NCBI GenBank assembly: GCA_903878125.1
Contig: CAIRGS010000101.1
Coordinates: 1 to 38,308, forward strand
Direction: 5' to 3'
DNA length: 38,308 bases
Source of the DNA: an uncultured Nitrosomonadales bacterium
Lineage (GTDB): Bacteria; Pseudomonadota; Gammaproteobacteria; Burkholderiales; Gallionellaceae
Position 1 is the stretch's first letter; every line of letters begins with the position of its first letter. The notes below the pieces were generated by a model. It saw only the letters and a list, made by a program, of their open reading frames with translations. It was not told the origin of the DNA and made no database searches. Below are positions 1 through 6,979 of the stretch, piece after piece. The position numbers and the translations under genes are program-made.

Positions 1-2007
1 TATCGCATCGACTGGTCTGAGTTTCGTCATGCATTCATTTTCACCCTCGAAAACACTGTCACGCAGGGGAAGTCATCCTTTACCCGCAAGGCAGTCGTCC
101 AGGCTGTTAGCGCAGGGCTGCTGGCACTGGGGGGAGGGCAGGCACTGGCCACCAACCTGATTTTTGATTCCAGTCCCTCAGCCATCACTACAGTGCTGAC
201 TGCAGACGACAGCTTGTTGGTTGGGGTAAATAACCCCGGCGTGAGCCTCACCATCGGGGCGGGTGGATCGGTGACGGTTAACCCCGGCGGGAATTCCGCC
301 ACCCTTGGTGTCAGCGCAACTTCCGACGAAAACAGCCTCAACGTCACCGGAAGCTCCGCCATATTGAGCGTAGCCGAGACTTTAAATGTCGGCTACGCGG
401 GCGCAAAAAATACCCTGACTGTTGGCCCCGGGGGCAGTGTCTCCGCTCTCGACATCTGGATCGGCGGACTGGCAGGGTCGAAGGATAATGCCGTTACCGT
501 AACTGGTACTGGCACGCTGAGTGCCACCAGCTATCTGATCCTGGGCTACGGAGATGGCAGCAACTCCTTGAATGTCCAGTCAGGCGGGCACGTGACCAAT
601 ACTGTTGACGCGGTCATCGGCTGGGTCGCGGGGGCGACAGACAATTTGGCGACGGTGACAGGTACCGGTTCTCTCTGGACGAACTCACGCATGTTCTATA
701 TGGGGTATGCCAGCAGCGGCAATCAACTTACGATATCCAATGGCGGCAAGGTCGCTGTCAATGTCAATAACCAGGATGCGCTGATTGGCGCAACGCCAGG
801 TGCTGACAACAACAAGATAGAGGTAACGGGCGCGGTGTCCGAGCTATCCAACTTGAACGGTACACTTTATGTCGGCCGTAGCGGTAACTCAAACTCGCTG
901 CAGATAAAAAGCGGTGGTCTTGTCACAAGCAAGAACGTCAGGATTGGCGGAGGAACCGGAGCCACCGGCAGTCCCAGCGGGAACGGAGCAATCGTCGACG
1001 GCGCGGGATCGATATGGAATATCGCTGGCACGCTTCGGGTTGGTGCGGGCGTGGCGGGCACCAATAGCGGCCTTGACATCACCAATGCTGGCGTCGTCAA
1101 TGTCACCGGCAACAGTTTCGTGGGTTATGACGCGACCTCAGACGAAAATCACGTGTTGATCAGTGGCGCGGGTTCCCAGCTTAACGCGAATGCTTTGACG
1201 ATAGGCTACGCGGCGGGCTCGATCAATAATGTGATGACCCTCTCGAACGGTGGGGCGCTGTCCGCTTCCGTAATTACCATCGGGGAATCGAGCGGACTTG
1301 TGATCGGCGCGGGCGGAGCATCGGGGGCTATCTCGACACCGATTACCATCACCAGCGCGATGACTGCTCCCTTTGTGAAATTCAACCATACCAATAGCAA
1401 CTACACCTTCGCATCGTCGCTCGCGGGCACCCTTGAGGTGATACATGACGGGTCCGGCACCACGAACCTTACTGGAACAAATACCTACACCGGGGCAACG
1501 ACCATCAATGCCGGTGTCCTGAATATAAACAGCATCAGCGCAACAAGCGCCATCACGGTCAACTCCGGCGGCACACTGGGTGTGGCGGCTGGGAATACCG
1601 GAACCGACATCGGCATCTACACGCAGGACGCGGCCGGCACCTTCCGCACCTATATTACAAACAACACCACTTTCGGTATATTGAATGTGCTTGGCACTGT
1701 AGGCATGGCCAGCAATGCCAGGATTGATGTTCAGGTCAACAACTGCGGTAATGTCACTCCAGGCACCACCTTTGCTGGCATCATTTCTTCCACTAACACC
1801 ATCAGCGTCAATTCATTCATCGTCACCGACAACTGTGCCGGTTTGGTCTTTACTGCGAGCTTGAGCGGGAATTCCCAAGCTGTGAATCTGGTTGCCAATA
1901 TTGCGCCTGCTGTATCCATTCCCTCCCTCTCGGAATGGGGCATGTTCTTTCTCTCCAGTCTGTTGGCCTTTGGGGCGGTCATCAGTCTGCGTCGTCAGCG
2001 CCAGTGA
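1..2007 (+). CDS. Exported repetitive surface protein with IPTL-CTERM tail, 5' end outside window
   Basis: The reading frame is open from base 1. No ATG, GTG or TTG lies in frame before the internal GTG at 193, so the true start is left of the window and the track start is internal. The first visible residues look like a signal peptide: a basic stretch (SSFTRK), a hydrophobic core and a cut near GGGQALA. The body is built of roughly 50-residue Gly/Asn/Thr-rich units alternating motifs such as GYAGAKNTLTVGPGGSV and GSKDNAVTVTGTG, like the T5SS/PEP-CTERM-associated repeat. One autotransporter-type strand repeat follows (GTNTYTGATTINAGVL). The last 30 residues carry SIPSLSEWGMFF, a hydrophobic stretch and RRQRQ, the IPTL-CTERM sorting signal. 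It is probably a surface or matrix protein processed by an exosortase-like system; its ligand is unknown. Confidence 0.85.
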   Translation, partial: YRIDWSEFRHAFIFTLENTVTQGKSSFTRKAVVQAVSAGLLALGGGQALATNLIFDSSPSAITTVLTADDSLLVGVNNPGVSLTIGAGGSVTVNPGGNSATLGVSATSDENSLNVTGSSAILSVAETLNVGYAGAKNTLTVGPGGSVSALDIWIGGLAGSKDNAVTVTGTGTLSATSYLILGYGDGSNSLNVQSGGHVTNTVDAVIGWVAGATDNLATVTGTGSLWTNSRMFYMGYASSGNQLTISNGGKVAVNVNNQDALIGATPGADNNKIEVTGAVSELSNLNGTLYVGRSGNSNSLQIKSGGLVTSKNVRIGGGTGATGSPSGNGAIVDGAGSIWNIAGTLRVGAGVAGTNSGLDITNAGVVNVTGNSFVGYDATSDENHVLISGAGSQLNANALTIGYAAGSINNVMTLSNGGALSASVITIGESSGLVIGAGGASGAISTPITITSAMTAPFVKFNHTNSNYTFASSLAGTLEVIHDGSGTTNLTGTNTYTGATTINAGVLNINSISATSAITVNSGGTLGVAAGNTGTDIGIYTQDAAGTFRTYITNNTTFGILNVLGTVGMASNARIDVQVNNCGNVTPGTTFAGIISSTNTISVNSFIVTDNCAGLVFTASLSGNSQAVNLVANIAPAVSIPSLSEWGMFFLSSLLAFGAVISLRRQRQ

Positions 2008-2065
2008 GCATTCTGTTTCAATGCTCGCCCTTAATCGGAACAACAAAGGGGACGAATATAAAGAA

Positions 2066-2151
2066 AAATGGGGACGTAGCCCAAATTATCCGATCCGGAT
2101 TACCCATACCTACCACGTGCCTACGCATAATATCTGGCTACGTCCCCATTT
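2066..2151. repeat. Inverted repeat with 16-bp perfect arms
   Basis: Arms AAATGGGGACGTAGCC (2066-2081) and GGCTACGTCCCCATTT (2136-2151) are exact reverse complements separated by 54 bp. It lies between the IPTL-CTERM gene and the cassette region. The sequence style resembles palindromes associated with Y1/REP transposases, but no transposase is present, so that is inference. It could also fold as a transcript-end hairpin for the upstream gene. Confidence 0.6.
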
Positions 2152-2164
2152 AATTTTCAGGGCA

Positions 2165-2196
2165 TTGACAACATGTAGCCGCGCAACTACAGTTGC
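2165..2196 (+). promoter_or_regulatory. Promoter and palindromic operator of the first toxin-antitoxin pair
   Basis: TTGACA (2165-2170), a 17-bp spacer and TACAGT (2188-2193) make a good sigma-70 promoter. The palindrome GCAACT-AC-AGTTGC (2183-2196) covers the -10 box, as expected for autorepression by the antitoxin. The toxin ATG at 2200 is only 6 bp past the -10 box, so the transcript may begin at the start codon. Confidence 0.6.
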
Positions 2197-2199
2197 TGC

Positions 2200-2495
2200 A
2201 TGATTGAAATTCGCAAAACAAACCTATTCGTGCAATGGCTTGATGCCTTGCAAAACCTCCAGGCGAGAGCGCGCGTCCAAGCAAGGATCGAGCGCTTGCT
2301 GCCGGAAACCCCGGTGATGTTGACCCAGTTGGCGAAGGTGTCTCTGAGTTGCGAATCAATTATGGTCCCGGTTATCGGGTGTATTTCAAGAAGCGGGGGC
2401 GAGAGCTGATTATTCTTTTGGCGGGCGGAGACAAGAGTACCCAAACCAAAGACATCAAGGCGGCCTTGCGCCTCGCACGCAATCTTTCGGAGTAG
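2200..2495 (+). pseudogene. HigB/RelE-type toxin, frameshifted
   Basis: The ORF from 2200 begins like the RelE/HigB-type addiction module killer family (MIEIRKTNLFVQWLDAL, then ARARVQARIERL) but leaves frame near 2298. The expected remainder continues in another frame: GNPGDVDPVGEGVSELRINY, GPGYRVYFKKRGRELIILL, and so on to TAG at 2493-2495. Restoring one base after CGCTTG would rejoin the frames, so a 1-bp deletion is the simplest explanation. The intact product would be a ribosome-dependent mRNA nuclease of about 98 residues. The antitoxin follows 7 bp downstream and is intact. The shift may be genuine loss of toxin, a sequencing error or, less likely, programmed. Confidence 0.75.
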
Positions 2496-2502
2496 AGCAA
2501 CC

Positions 2503-2802
2503 ATGACTACAACCGTTACCACTCGCTATGACGTTGCCGAACACCTCAGAACCCAAGAGGAAATGGCTGCTTACCTTGAGGCCTGCCTTGAAGAAGCAGA
2601 TGGAGATGCTGCATTCATTGCCAAAGCACTTGGCGATATTGCTCGCGCCAAGGGTATGTCACAGGTCGCGCGAGACGCAGGACTGTCCCGCGAAAGCCTT
2701 TACAAGGCGCTTTCCGGTGAGCGTAGCCCGGACTTCGACACCATCCTTAAAGTCATTGGTGCGCTAGGGCTGAAGTTACATGCCGAAGCCGGACACAGTT
2801 GA
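2503..2802 (+). CDS. HigA-like antitoxin (addiction module antidote protein)
   Basis: The 99-residue product has a helix-turn-helix in its second half (AKGMSQVARDAGLSRESLYK, then ALSGERSPDFDTILKVIGAL) and matches the short antidote family paired with RelE/HigB-type killers. It would bind the toxin and repress the shared promoter, probably at the palindrome over the -10 box. It starts 7 bp after the toxin frame stops, and the attC begins 8 bp after its stop, so the pair fills the first recognisable cassette. The reading frame is intact although its toxin is frameshifted. Confidence 0.85.
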   Translation: MTTTVTTRYDVAEHLRTQEEMAAYLEACLEEADGDAAFIAKALGDIARAKGMSQVARDAGLSRESLYKALSGERSPDFDTILKVIGALGLKLHAEAGHS

Positions 2803-2809
2803 CCAAGTT

Positions 2810-2872
2810 GCCCAACCTGACATTCAACCCGGACTCCGCAAAAGCGCGGAGCCGGTTAATTTTACGTTAGGC
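2810..2872 (+). other. attC site 1
   Basis: R'' is GCCCAAC (2810-2816) and R' is GTTAGGC (2866-2872), 63 bp in all. The centre folds as CTCCGC-AAAAGC-GCGGAG with one extra base on the left arm. It closes the first toxin-antitoxin cassette; the expected partner box GTTGGGC is not found at that cassette's left end. ATTCAAC at 2822 is an alternative R'' candidate. Confidence 0.8.
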
Positions 2873-2897
2873 CGCAGCAGTTCCTCTTCCCAAGACA

Positions 2898-3278
2898 ATG
2901 AGTAAGTTCGCTACAAAGTCGTTGCCAGTATTGCCTGATCTGTTGGCACCTGACGGTTCAGCAGTACGAGTTCTGCTCGCCATGCGCGGCGGCTCCATGG
3001 CTCACTTTGAGCTTGCAGCAGGCCAAACTTCGTTGGCCGTTGCGCATCGGACGGTCGAAGAAATCTGGTATGTCCTGTCCGGTCGCGGAGAAATGTGGCG
3101 AGCTGAAGGCGAACAAGAGAAGATTGCTGTCCTCGAGGCAGGCATTTGCCTCACCATCCCGGTGGGTACGCGGTTTCAATTTCGAGCGTCGACTACTGAG
3201 GGCCTTTGCGCAGTAGCGATCACAATGCCGCCTTGGCCGGGGCCTGAAGAAGCACAGTATGTTGTCGGCCCCTGGTAG
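2898..3278 (+). CDS. Cupin-domain protein
   Basis: The 126-residue product has the two cupin motifs: a first half with AHRTVEEIWYVLSGRGEMW, holding the His and Glu positions used for metal binding, and a second with GICLTIPVGTRFQFRA. No other domain and no signal peptide is visible, so it is a single-domain cytoplasmic cupin; the substrate cannot be told. In the second motif the usual histidine is replaced (VGTRFQF), so metal binding may be incomplete. It is the only gene in its cassette, starts 26 bp after the R' box and has no clear Shine-Dalgarno sequence, which is common for cassette genes. Confidence 0.8.
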   Translation: MSKFATKSLPVLPDLLAPDGSAVRVLLAMRGGSMAHFELAAGQTSLAVAHRTVEEIWYVLSGRGEMWRAEGEQEKIAVLEAGICLTIPVGTRFQFRASTTEGLCAVAITMPPWPGPEEAQYVVGPW

Positions 3279-3294
3279 TCGGCTCCAGAATGCG

Positions 3295-3354
3295 GCCTAA
3301 CCCTTCCTTCAAGCGGACCGGCCTTCGGCGGTCCGCTTAAGTCAAACGTTATAT
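3295..3354 (+). other. attC site 2
   Basis: R'' GCCTAAC (3295-3301) and R' GTTATAT (3348-3354), 60 bp. A strong central hairpin TTCAAGCGGACC/GGTCCGCTTAAG has the loop GGCCTTCGGC. R'' exactly complements the GTTAGGC box that opens this cassette. This is the most classic site of the array. Confidence 0.9.
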
Positions 3355-3404
3355 TTCACAGCCGCGACCGGGTGGTGGTATGGGGCCATCCACCCGGAGC
3401 GCTT

Positions 3405-4172
3405 TTAGTTACGCCCAGCGATCACGCCGCCATCAACGTCCCAAATTGCGCCAGTCACCCAGCTGGTATCGTCACTGAGAAGGAAGTCGATGGTTTTTGC
3501 AACATCCTCGGGTGTGCCGATTCGCCCAATCGGATGAAAGCTGTTGAATGTGGCAAGTGTTTCGTCAATTTTACTTGGGTCAATGAATGCCTTGTAAATG
3601 GGTGTTTTAACCACAGCCGGTGAAACTGCATTTACGCGAATATTGAGGTCAGCCAACTCCATAGCCATATGTTGTGTGAGTGCGTGTAGTCCGGCTTTCG
3701 CCATCGAGTATGCAGAGGAAGGCGTCACCTTAATGGCCTGCTGTGCCCACATTGATCCAATGTGCACAATCGAGCCACCGTCGTTCGCCGCCATGTTCTT
3801 AGCCACTGCCTGTGAAATGAAAAAGGTGGCACGGTTCAAATCCAGGTAGGTGTCATAGTCCTCATGTTCATGCTCAAGGAATGGCGTGGGCTTGAAGTAG
3901 CCCGCCGCGTTCACCAAGTATTTGATGTGGCGGCCGTGGTTCTCGGCAAAGGCAACGATGCGCTGCACGTCATTCCGTTCGTACAAGTTTGCTTGGAGGG
4001 TTTCAACATGGCCAAATGCAGAAAGTTCGTGCTTTGCCGTTTCCAGTTTTTCCGGCGAGTTGCCTACAATCACGGTTTTTATGTCGCGTTGCAGCAAGAG
4101 TCTCGCGGTTGCAAGACCCATTCCACTGGAGCCACCCACAATCAGGGCCAGGGGTTGTACCATGTTTTTCAT
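3405..4172 (-). CDS. SDR-family NAD(P)-dependent oxidoreductase
   Basis: The 255-residue classical short-chain dehydrogenase has a nucleotide-binding glycine motif near the N-terminus (GGSSGMGLA), NAAG at about residue 85, a catalytic serine region ([11 protein letters not shown]) and YSMAK with the Tyr and Lys. The tail [15 protein letters not shown] is typical. The start was moved from the track's 4247 to the ATG at 4172 because AAAGGTGATC lies just upstream and the SDR fold begins there. The gene runs against the cassette direction and is divergent from the HxlR gene, which probably controls it. The substrate is unknown. Confidence 0.88.
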   Translation of the reverse strand: MKNMVQPLALIVGGSSGMGLATARLLLQRDIKTVIVGNSPEKLETAKHELSAFGHVETLQANLYERNDVQRIVAFAENHGRHIKYLVNAAGYFKPTPFLEHEHEDYDTYLDLNRATFFISQAVAKNMAANDGGSIVHIGSMWAQQAIKVTPSSAYSMAKAGLHALTQHMAMELADLNIRVNAVSPAVVKTPIYKAFIDPSKIDETLATFNSFHPIGRIGTPEDVAKTIDFLLSDDTSWVTGAIWDVDGGVIAGRN

Positions 4173-4235
4173 CAGATCACCTTTTATCAGTAGTTGCAGG
4201 AGATCGCAGAGTATAGAATTCGGTAGCCTGCTGAA

Positions 4236-4280
4236 AAGCAGGTACAAATTGGTACGACAGTCACTTATTGGTACAAGTTG
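4236..4280. promoter_or_regulatory. Divergent control region of SDR and HxlR genes
   Basis: The 108-bp gap between the divergent starts holds three GTAC half-sites (4242, 4252, 4271) within GGTACAAATTGGTAC and ATTGGTACAA. Repeated, spaced palindromic cores beside an HxlR-type regulator gene suggest an operator; no binding evidence exists. Confidence 0.4.
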
Positions 4281-4622
4281 ATGAGCAGCCAGGATAAAAA
4301 ATTTTCTAGAAGATCAGCTCCCGAACGGAGCGCGCGTATGGTTGAGGCCATCTTTGGCTGTAAATGGTCACTTACCGTCTATCAGCTCCTAGCAAATGGC
4401 ATCCATCGGCCAGGTGAAATGGTGCGTAGTGTTGAGGGCCTAACAACGAAAGTGCTCAACGAGTGCCTTCGTAAAAACATGGAATTCGGTATCATTGAAC
4501 GCATCGCCTATGACGAAGCCCCGCCACGCGTTGAGTATGTGGTTACGCGGTTTGGCACGAAATTCATCCGCATCCTGGATGAACTAGAGAAGCTTCAGCG
4601 TGAGATCGAAAGTGAAATATAA
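4281..4622 (+). CDS. HxlR-family winged-helix transcriptional regulator
   Basis: The 113-residue product has the HxlR (DUF24) layout: [20 protein letters not shown], then [20 protein letters not shown] as the recognition helix, then the wing [12 protein letters not shown]. HxlR proteins are dimeric repressors or activators, often redox- or aldehyde-sensing, and commonly sit divergent from the oxidoreductase they control, as here. The track start is TTG at 4278; ATG at 4281 is preferred. Its TAA stop lies inside the R'' box of the attC, showing tight packing of the cassette. Confidence 0.85.
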   Translation: MSSQDKKFSRRSAPERSARMVEAIFGCKWSLTVYQLLANGIHRPGEMVRSVEGLTTKVLNECLRKNMEFGIIERIAYDEAPPRVEYVVTRFGTKFIRILDELEKLQREIESEI

Positions 4623-4703
4623 CAACGCCATCAACTCGGACAGTAAAAAGCGGCGCGCCTTCGTCGCCCCGCTTTTTACTGCCGGTTATGGCGAACGTTA
4701 GGC
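4617..4703 (+). other. attC site 3
   Basis: R'' ATATAAC (4617-4623) and R' GTTAGGC (4697-4703), 87 bp. The core is a perfect 13-bp hairpin CAGTAAAAAGCGG/CCGCTTTTTACTG; AACGCCAT and ATGGCGAAC also pair. R'' exactly complements the unusual GTTATAT box at the start of this cassette. Confidence 0.85.
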
Positions 4704-4718
4704 ATTCGCAGCCAGCCC

Positions 4719-4747
4719 TTGTTGCGCACCGCGCAACGCGCTATCAT
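4719..4747 (+). promoter_or_regulatory. Promoter and operator of the HigBA cassette
   Basis: TATCAT (4742-4747) with TTGTTG (4719-4724) at 17 bp forms a plausible promoter. The perfect inverted repeat GTTGCGC-ACC-GCGCAAC (4721-4737) fills the spacer, a good place for HigA autorepression. The cassette therefore carries its own promoter. Confidence 0.55.
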
Positions 4748-4753
4748 TCACAC

Positions 4754-5032
4754 ATGATTACATCGTTTCGCCACAAAGGACTGCGAAAATACTTTGAATC
4801 CGGCAACTTGGCTGGAATCCAACCTGCACATGCTAATCGGCTCAAAATGCAGTTGGCGGCACTCGAAACGGCTCAAACTATCGAGGACATGGACATTCCC
4901 GGTTTCCGGCTTCACCCGCTAAAGGGAGGTGAGCGTGGGCGTTGGTCAATATGGGTAAATGGCAATTGGCGCGTCACGTTCGAGTTTGAGAACGGCAACG
5001 CATTTATTTTAGATTACGAGGATGATCACTAA
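4754..5032 (+). CDS. higB: HigB toxin (RelE/ParE superfamily)
   Basis: The 92-residue product MITSFRHKGLRKYFESG... has the HigB pattern: LKMQLAALETAQTIEDMDIP, then GFRLHPLKGGERGRWSIWVN and NWRVTFEFENGNAFILDYED. HigB cuts mRNA on the translating ribosome. The track start (4688) lies upstream of the attC R' box and was rejected; ATG 4754 gives the family-standard N-terminus. The stop overlaps the antitoxin start by one base (TAATG), so translation is coupled. The frame is intact, unlike the first toxin of the array. Confidence 0.88.
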   Translation: MITSFRHKGLRKYFESGNLAGIQPAHANRLKMQLAALETAQTIEDMDIPGFRLHPLKGGERGRWSIWVNGNWRVTFEFENGNAFILDYEDDH

Positions 5033-5325
5033 TGGCTATGCACAATCCACCGCACCCCGGAGCATTTATTCAAGAGGTTTATCTTGTGCCGAACGAAATT
5101 AGTTGCAGGGAACTCGCCCTCAAATTGGGGGTTGCCGCCTCGACCCTTAACCGCGTTTTGAACGAAGCCAGTGGCGTGAGTCCTGAAATGGCTCTCCGTC
5201 TTTCAAAGGCATTGGGACGCTCACCGGAAAGCTGGTTAACGATGCAAGACAATTACGATTTATGGCAAGCCAAGCAGACCGTGGACTTGAAGAAAATCCG
5301 CAAGATTGAATTCAAATATGCCTAA
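5032..5325 (+). CDS. higA: HigA antitoxin
   Basis: The 97-residue product begins MAMHNPPHPGAFIQEVYLVP, the hallmark of the HigA/VapI family, followed by a helix-turn-helix (CRELALKLGVAASTLNRVLN) and the conserved SPEMALRLSKALGRSPESW. It neutralises HigB and represses the pair's promoter, probably at GTTGCGC-ACC-GCGCAAC. It is translationally coupled to higB and its stop falls inside the R'' box of attC 4. Such pairs are thought to stabilise cassette arrays. Confidence 0.92.
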   Translation: MAMHNPPHPGAFIQEVYLVPNEISCRELALKLGVAASTLNRVLNEASGVSPEMALRLSKALGRSPESWLTMQDNYDLWQAKQTVDLKKIRKIEFKYA

Positions 5326-5381
5326 CCGACATTCAACCCCGACTCCGCAAAAGCGCGCAGCCCCTTACTTTTACGTTAGGT
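5320..5381 (+). other. attC site 4
   Basis: R'' GCCTAAC (5320-5326) and R' GTTAGGT (5375-5381), 62 bp. The core CTCCGCAAAAGCGCGCAG is nearly the same as in sites 1 and 6, so these sites form one subfamily. R'' exactly complements the opening GTTAGGC of the HigBA cassette. Confidence 0.85.
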
Positions 5382-5421
5382 TTCATAGCTTCAACCACCC
5401 CGGGCTGCTGTGGAGACTGCC

Positions 5422-6243
5422 ATGCCAAACTCAAAGATGACCATGTCCCAAATCGTTCGCGTGGCTCTCGCCTTCTTGCTGGCGACAACGCAACTTCCGG
5501 CGGCATTCGCCCTGGACAACGCGCCGGCGAGCGTCGTTCAGGAGCTTGCGCCATTCTCGTCGGATGAGGGCGTTGCTCGCCTTGCCCGATCGACTGCAAA
5601 AGTCGACTTTCCCGCGCTCGCCAATCAGTTCGAACCGCAATCGAACGCCGCCTTCTGTGGTCCTACGTCAGCGGCTATCGTGCTTAACGCGGTGCGCGGT
5701 CGCAGCGATGATCTGCCCCGCGATCGAAGCCGCTTGCGTCCTGAAGACTTTCGGTTTATTCCCGCCAAGTTCGACCTGACACTCCCTCGCTTCACTCAAG
5801 ATAACGTAATTACGAAAGGCGTGAAGACACGGGCACAAGTTCTCGGCGAGCCCACAACAATCAATGGAAAGCAGGTGGGTGACGGCGGCTACCAGGTCCG
5901 CCAGCTCGATGAAATGCTGAGGGCGAATGGTCTTGTCACCCGGCTTGTCATCGTCGATGACAGAAAGATTGAGCAGGACATTCGGACCGAACTGCTTGAG
6001 AATCTCAACAGGCAGGGTGATTATGTGATTGTTGCGTACCGACGCGCGGCCGAAGGCCAAAGGGGCGGCGGACATATATCACCTCTCGGGGCATACGATG
6101 CTGAATCCGACTCGTTCCTCGTTCTGGATGTAAACCCTGCAAGGGCTGGCTGGGTTTGGATGCCAACGGCAACGCTCATCAAGGGCATGCGCACCTTCGA
6201 CACGGTCGAAAACCGTGGGTACATATTGGTTCAATCACCGTGA
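5422..6243 (+). CDS. Exported phytochelatin-synthase-like cysteine peptidase
   Basis: The 273-residue product has a signal peptide (hydrophobic core VALAFLLATTQL, cut near AAFA-LD) and a papain-fold phytochelatin synthase domain. The nucleophile is Cys79 in NAAFCGPTSAAIVLNAV, the histidine is near 218 (GGGHISPLGAYD) and the aspartate near 236 (LVLDVNPARAGW). Bacterial homologues lack the plant C-terminal domain and mainly hydrolyse glutathione to gamma-Glu-Cys, with weak or no phytochelatin synthesis; that activity is inferred here. GGAG sits 6 bp before ATG 5422, which is preferred to the GTG at 5410. It is the sole gene of its cassette and points to thiol or metal handling in the periplasm. 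Confidence 0.85.
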   Translation: MPNSKMTMSQIVRVALAFLLATTQLPAAFALDNAPASVVQELAPFSSDEGVARLARSTAKVDFPALANQFEPQSNAAFCGPTSAAIVLNAVRGRSDDLPRDRSRLRPEDFRFIPAKFDLTLPRFTQDNVITKGVKTRAQVLGEPTTINGKQVGDGGYQVRQLDEMLRANGLVTRLVIVDDRKIEQDIRTELLENLNRQGDYVIVAYRRAAEGQRGGGHISPLGAYDAESDSFLVLDVNPARAGWVWMPTATLIKGMRTFDTVENRGYILVQSP

Positions 6244-6289
6244 GCCTTCTTCTTCTGCCGGCGGGAGCCGTACAATTTTACGCCGCGAG

Positions 6290-6379
6290 ACCTAACTCTA
6301 GGTGGAAAGGACGGGCGAAAGCGGGCGTCACTTTTCTCACGGCTGCCTCGCGCGCCCGCTTTTCACCACCACGTTGGCA
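6290..6379 (+). other. attC site 5 (atypical R')
   Basis: R'' ACCTAAC (6290-6296) exactly complements GTTAGGT at the start of its cassette. Long imperfect arms (GGTGGAAAGGACGGGCG against CGCCCGCTTTTCACCACC) lead to GTTGGCA (6373-6379), a poor match to GTTRRRY. The site is 90 bp. Confidence 0.7.
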
Positions 6380-6904
6380 GAAGAAAACTTTGCGCATGAA
6401 ATTTGTCATCATTGCGTTGACACCAGCGACCCAAGCCATCTGAAACCTTCGGATTCAGCAAAGCAGCGAATGGATGGGTGGATCGTATCGCTAAACGAAT
6501 GGGTAGAAAACCATCCAGGCGAACTAGAAAATACAACTGTCCAAACCAATCCTGATGAAGTAGCGGATGACGCGCAGCATTTCTACAACGATGTATCTCG
6601 ATCTCTACAAGATAGCCGGTCATCAAGACAAGCTCGTCTAGTAACTACTCCAAAAATACCTGATCGCATTCTCACCACGTCCACTTCATTTCGGCGAAAT
6701 CCAGATGTTGTTGCTGAGGTTTTATTGAGGGCAGAAGGAAAGTGTGAGGGTTGCTTTCAGCCAGCACCATTCGCGCGCGCATCGGATGGAACGCCATACC
6801 TTGAAGTACATCACCGTGCCATGCTTGCAGCGGGTGGTGAAGACACAGTGGCCAATGCCGTTGCCTTGTGTCCAAACTGTCATCGCGCAGTACACTATGC
6901 ATAA
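6374..6904 (+). CDS. HNH endonuclease-domain protein, start uncertain
   Basis: The C-terminal third is an HNH zinc-type nuclease: CEGC, then YLEVHHRAMLAAGGEDT, then ALCPNCHRAVHYA. The family includes McrA-like and phage or restriction-linked nucleases; the target is unknown. The N-terminal part is Glu/Asp-rich and contains EICHHC, a possible second metal knuckle. The frame is open back to GTG 6302 through the whole attC, so the start is unclear: TTG 6374 is the first start codon in the cassette and is used here, while ATG 6470 would give a shorter protein. No Shine-Dalgarno sequence supports either. The stop lies inside the next R'' box. Confidence 0.7.
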   Translation: MAEENFAHEICHHCVDTSDPSHLKPSDSAKQRMDGWIVSLNEWVENHPGELENTTVQTNPDEVADDAQHFYNDVSRSLQDSRSSRQARLVTTPKIPDRILTTSTSFRRNPDVVAEVLLRAEGKCEGCFQPAPFARASDGTPYLEVHHRAMLAAGGEDTVANAVALCPNCHRAVHYA

Positions 6905-6961
6905 CCCTACGCTCAAGCGGGTCTGCGCAAAAGCGCGCAGCCCCTCAATTTTACGTTGGGC
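6899..6961 (+). other. attC site 6
   Basis: R'' GCATAAC (6899-6905), core CTGCGCAAAAGCGCGCAG and R' GTTGGGC (6955-6961), 63 bp. R'' does not match the GTTGGCA at the start of the HNH cassette, so that cassette was rearranged or one box has mutated. Confidence 0.75.
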
Positions 6962-6979
6962 CTCTTAGAGAACTAAGCT

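Noticed and set aside
867-1446. Several ORFs opposite or within the IPTL-CTERM gene
   Set aside because: They are shadow frames of a repetitive, GC-rich coding sequence and show no domain.
2008-2199. attI site or integron integrase gene at the left end of the array
   Set aside because: The stretch is only 192 bp, has no intI-like frame on either strand, and lacks the GTTGGGC box that would open the first cassette.
4688-4753. Extended N-terminus of HigB in the ORF track
   Set aside because: It would start inside the attC before R', and the family begins at MITSFRHKGL (4754).
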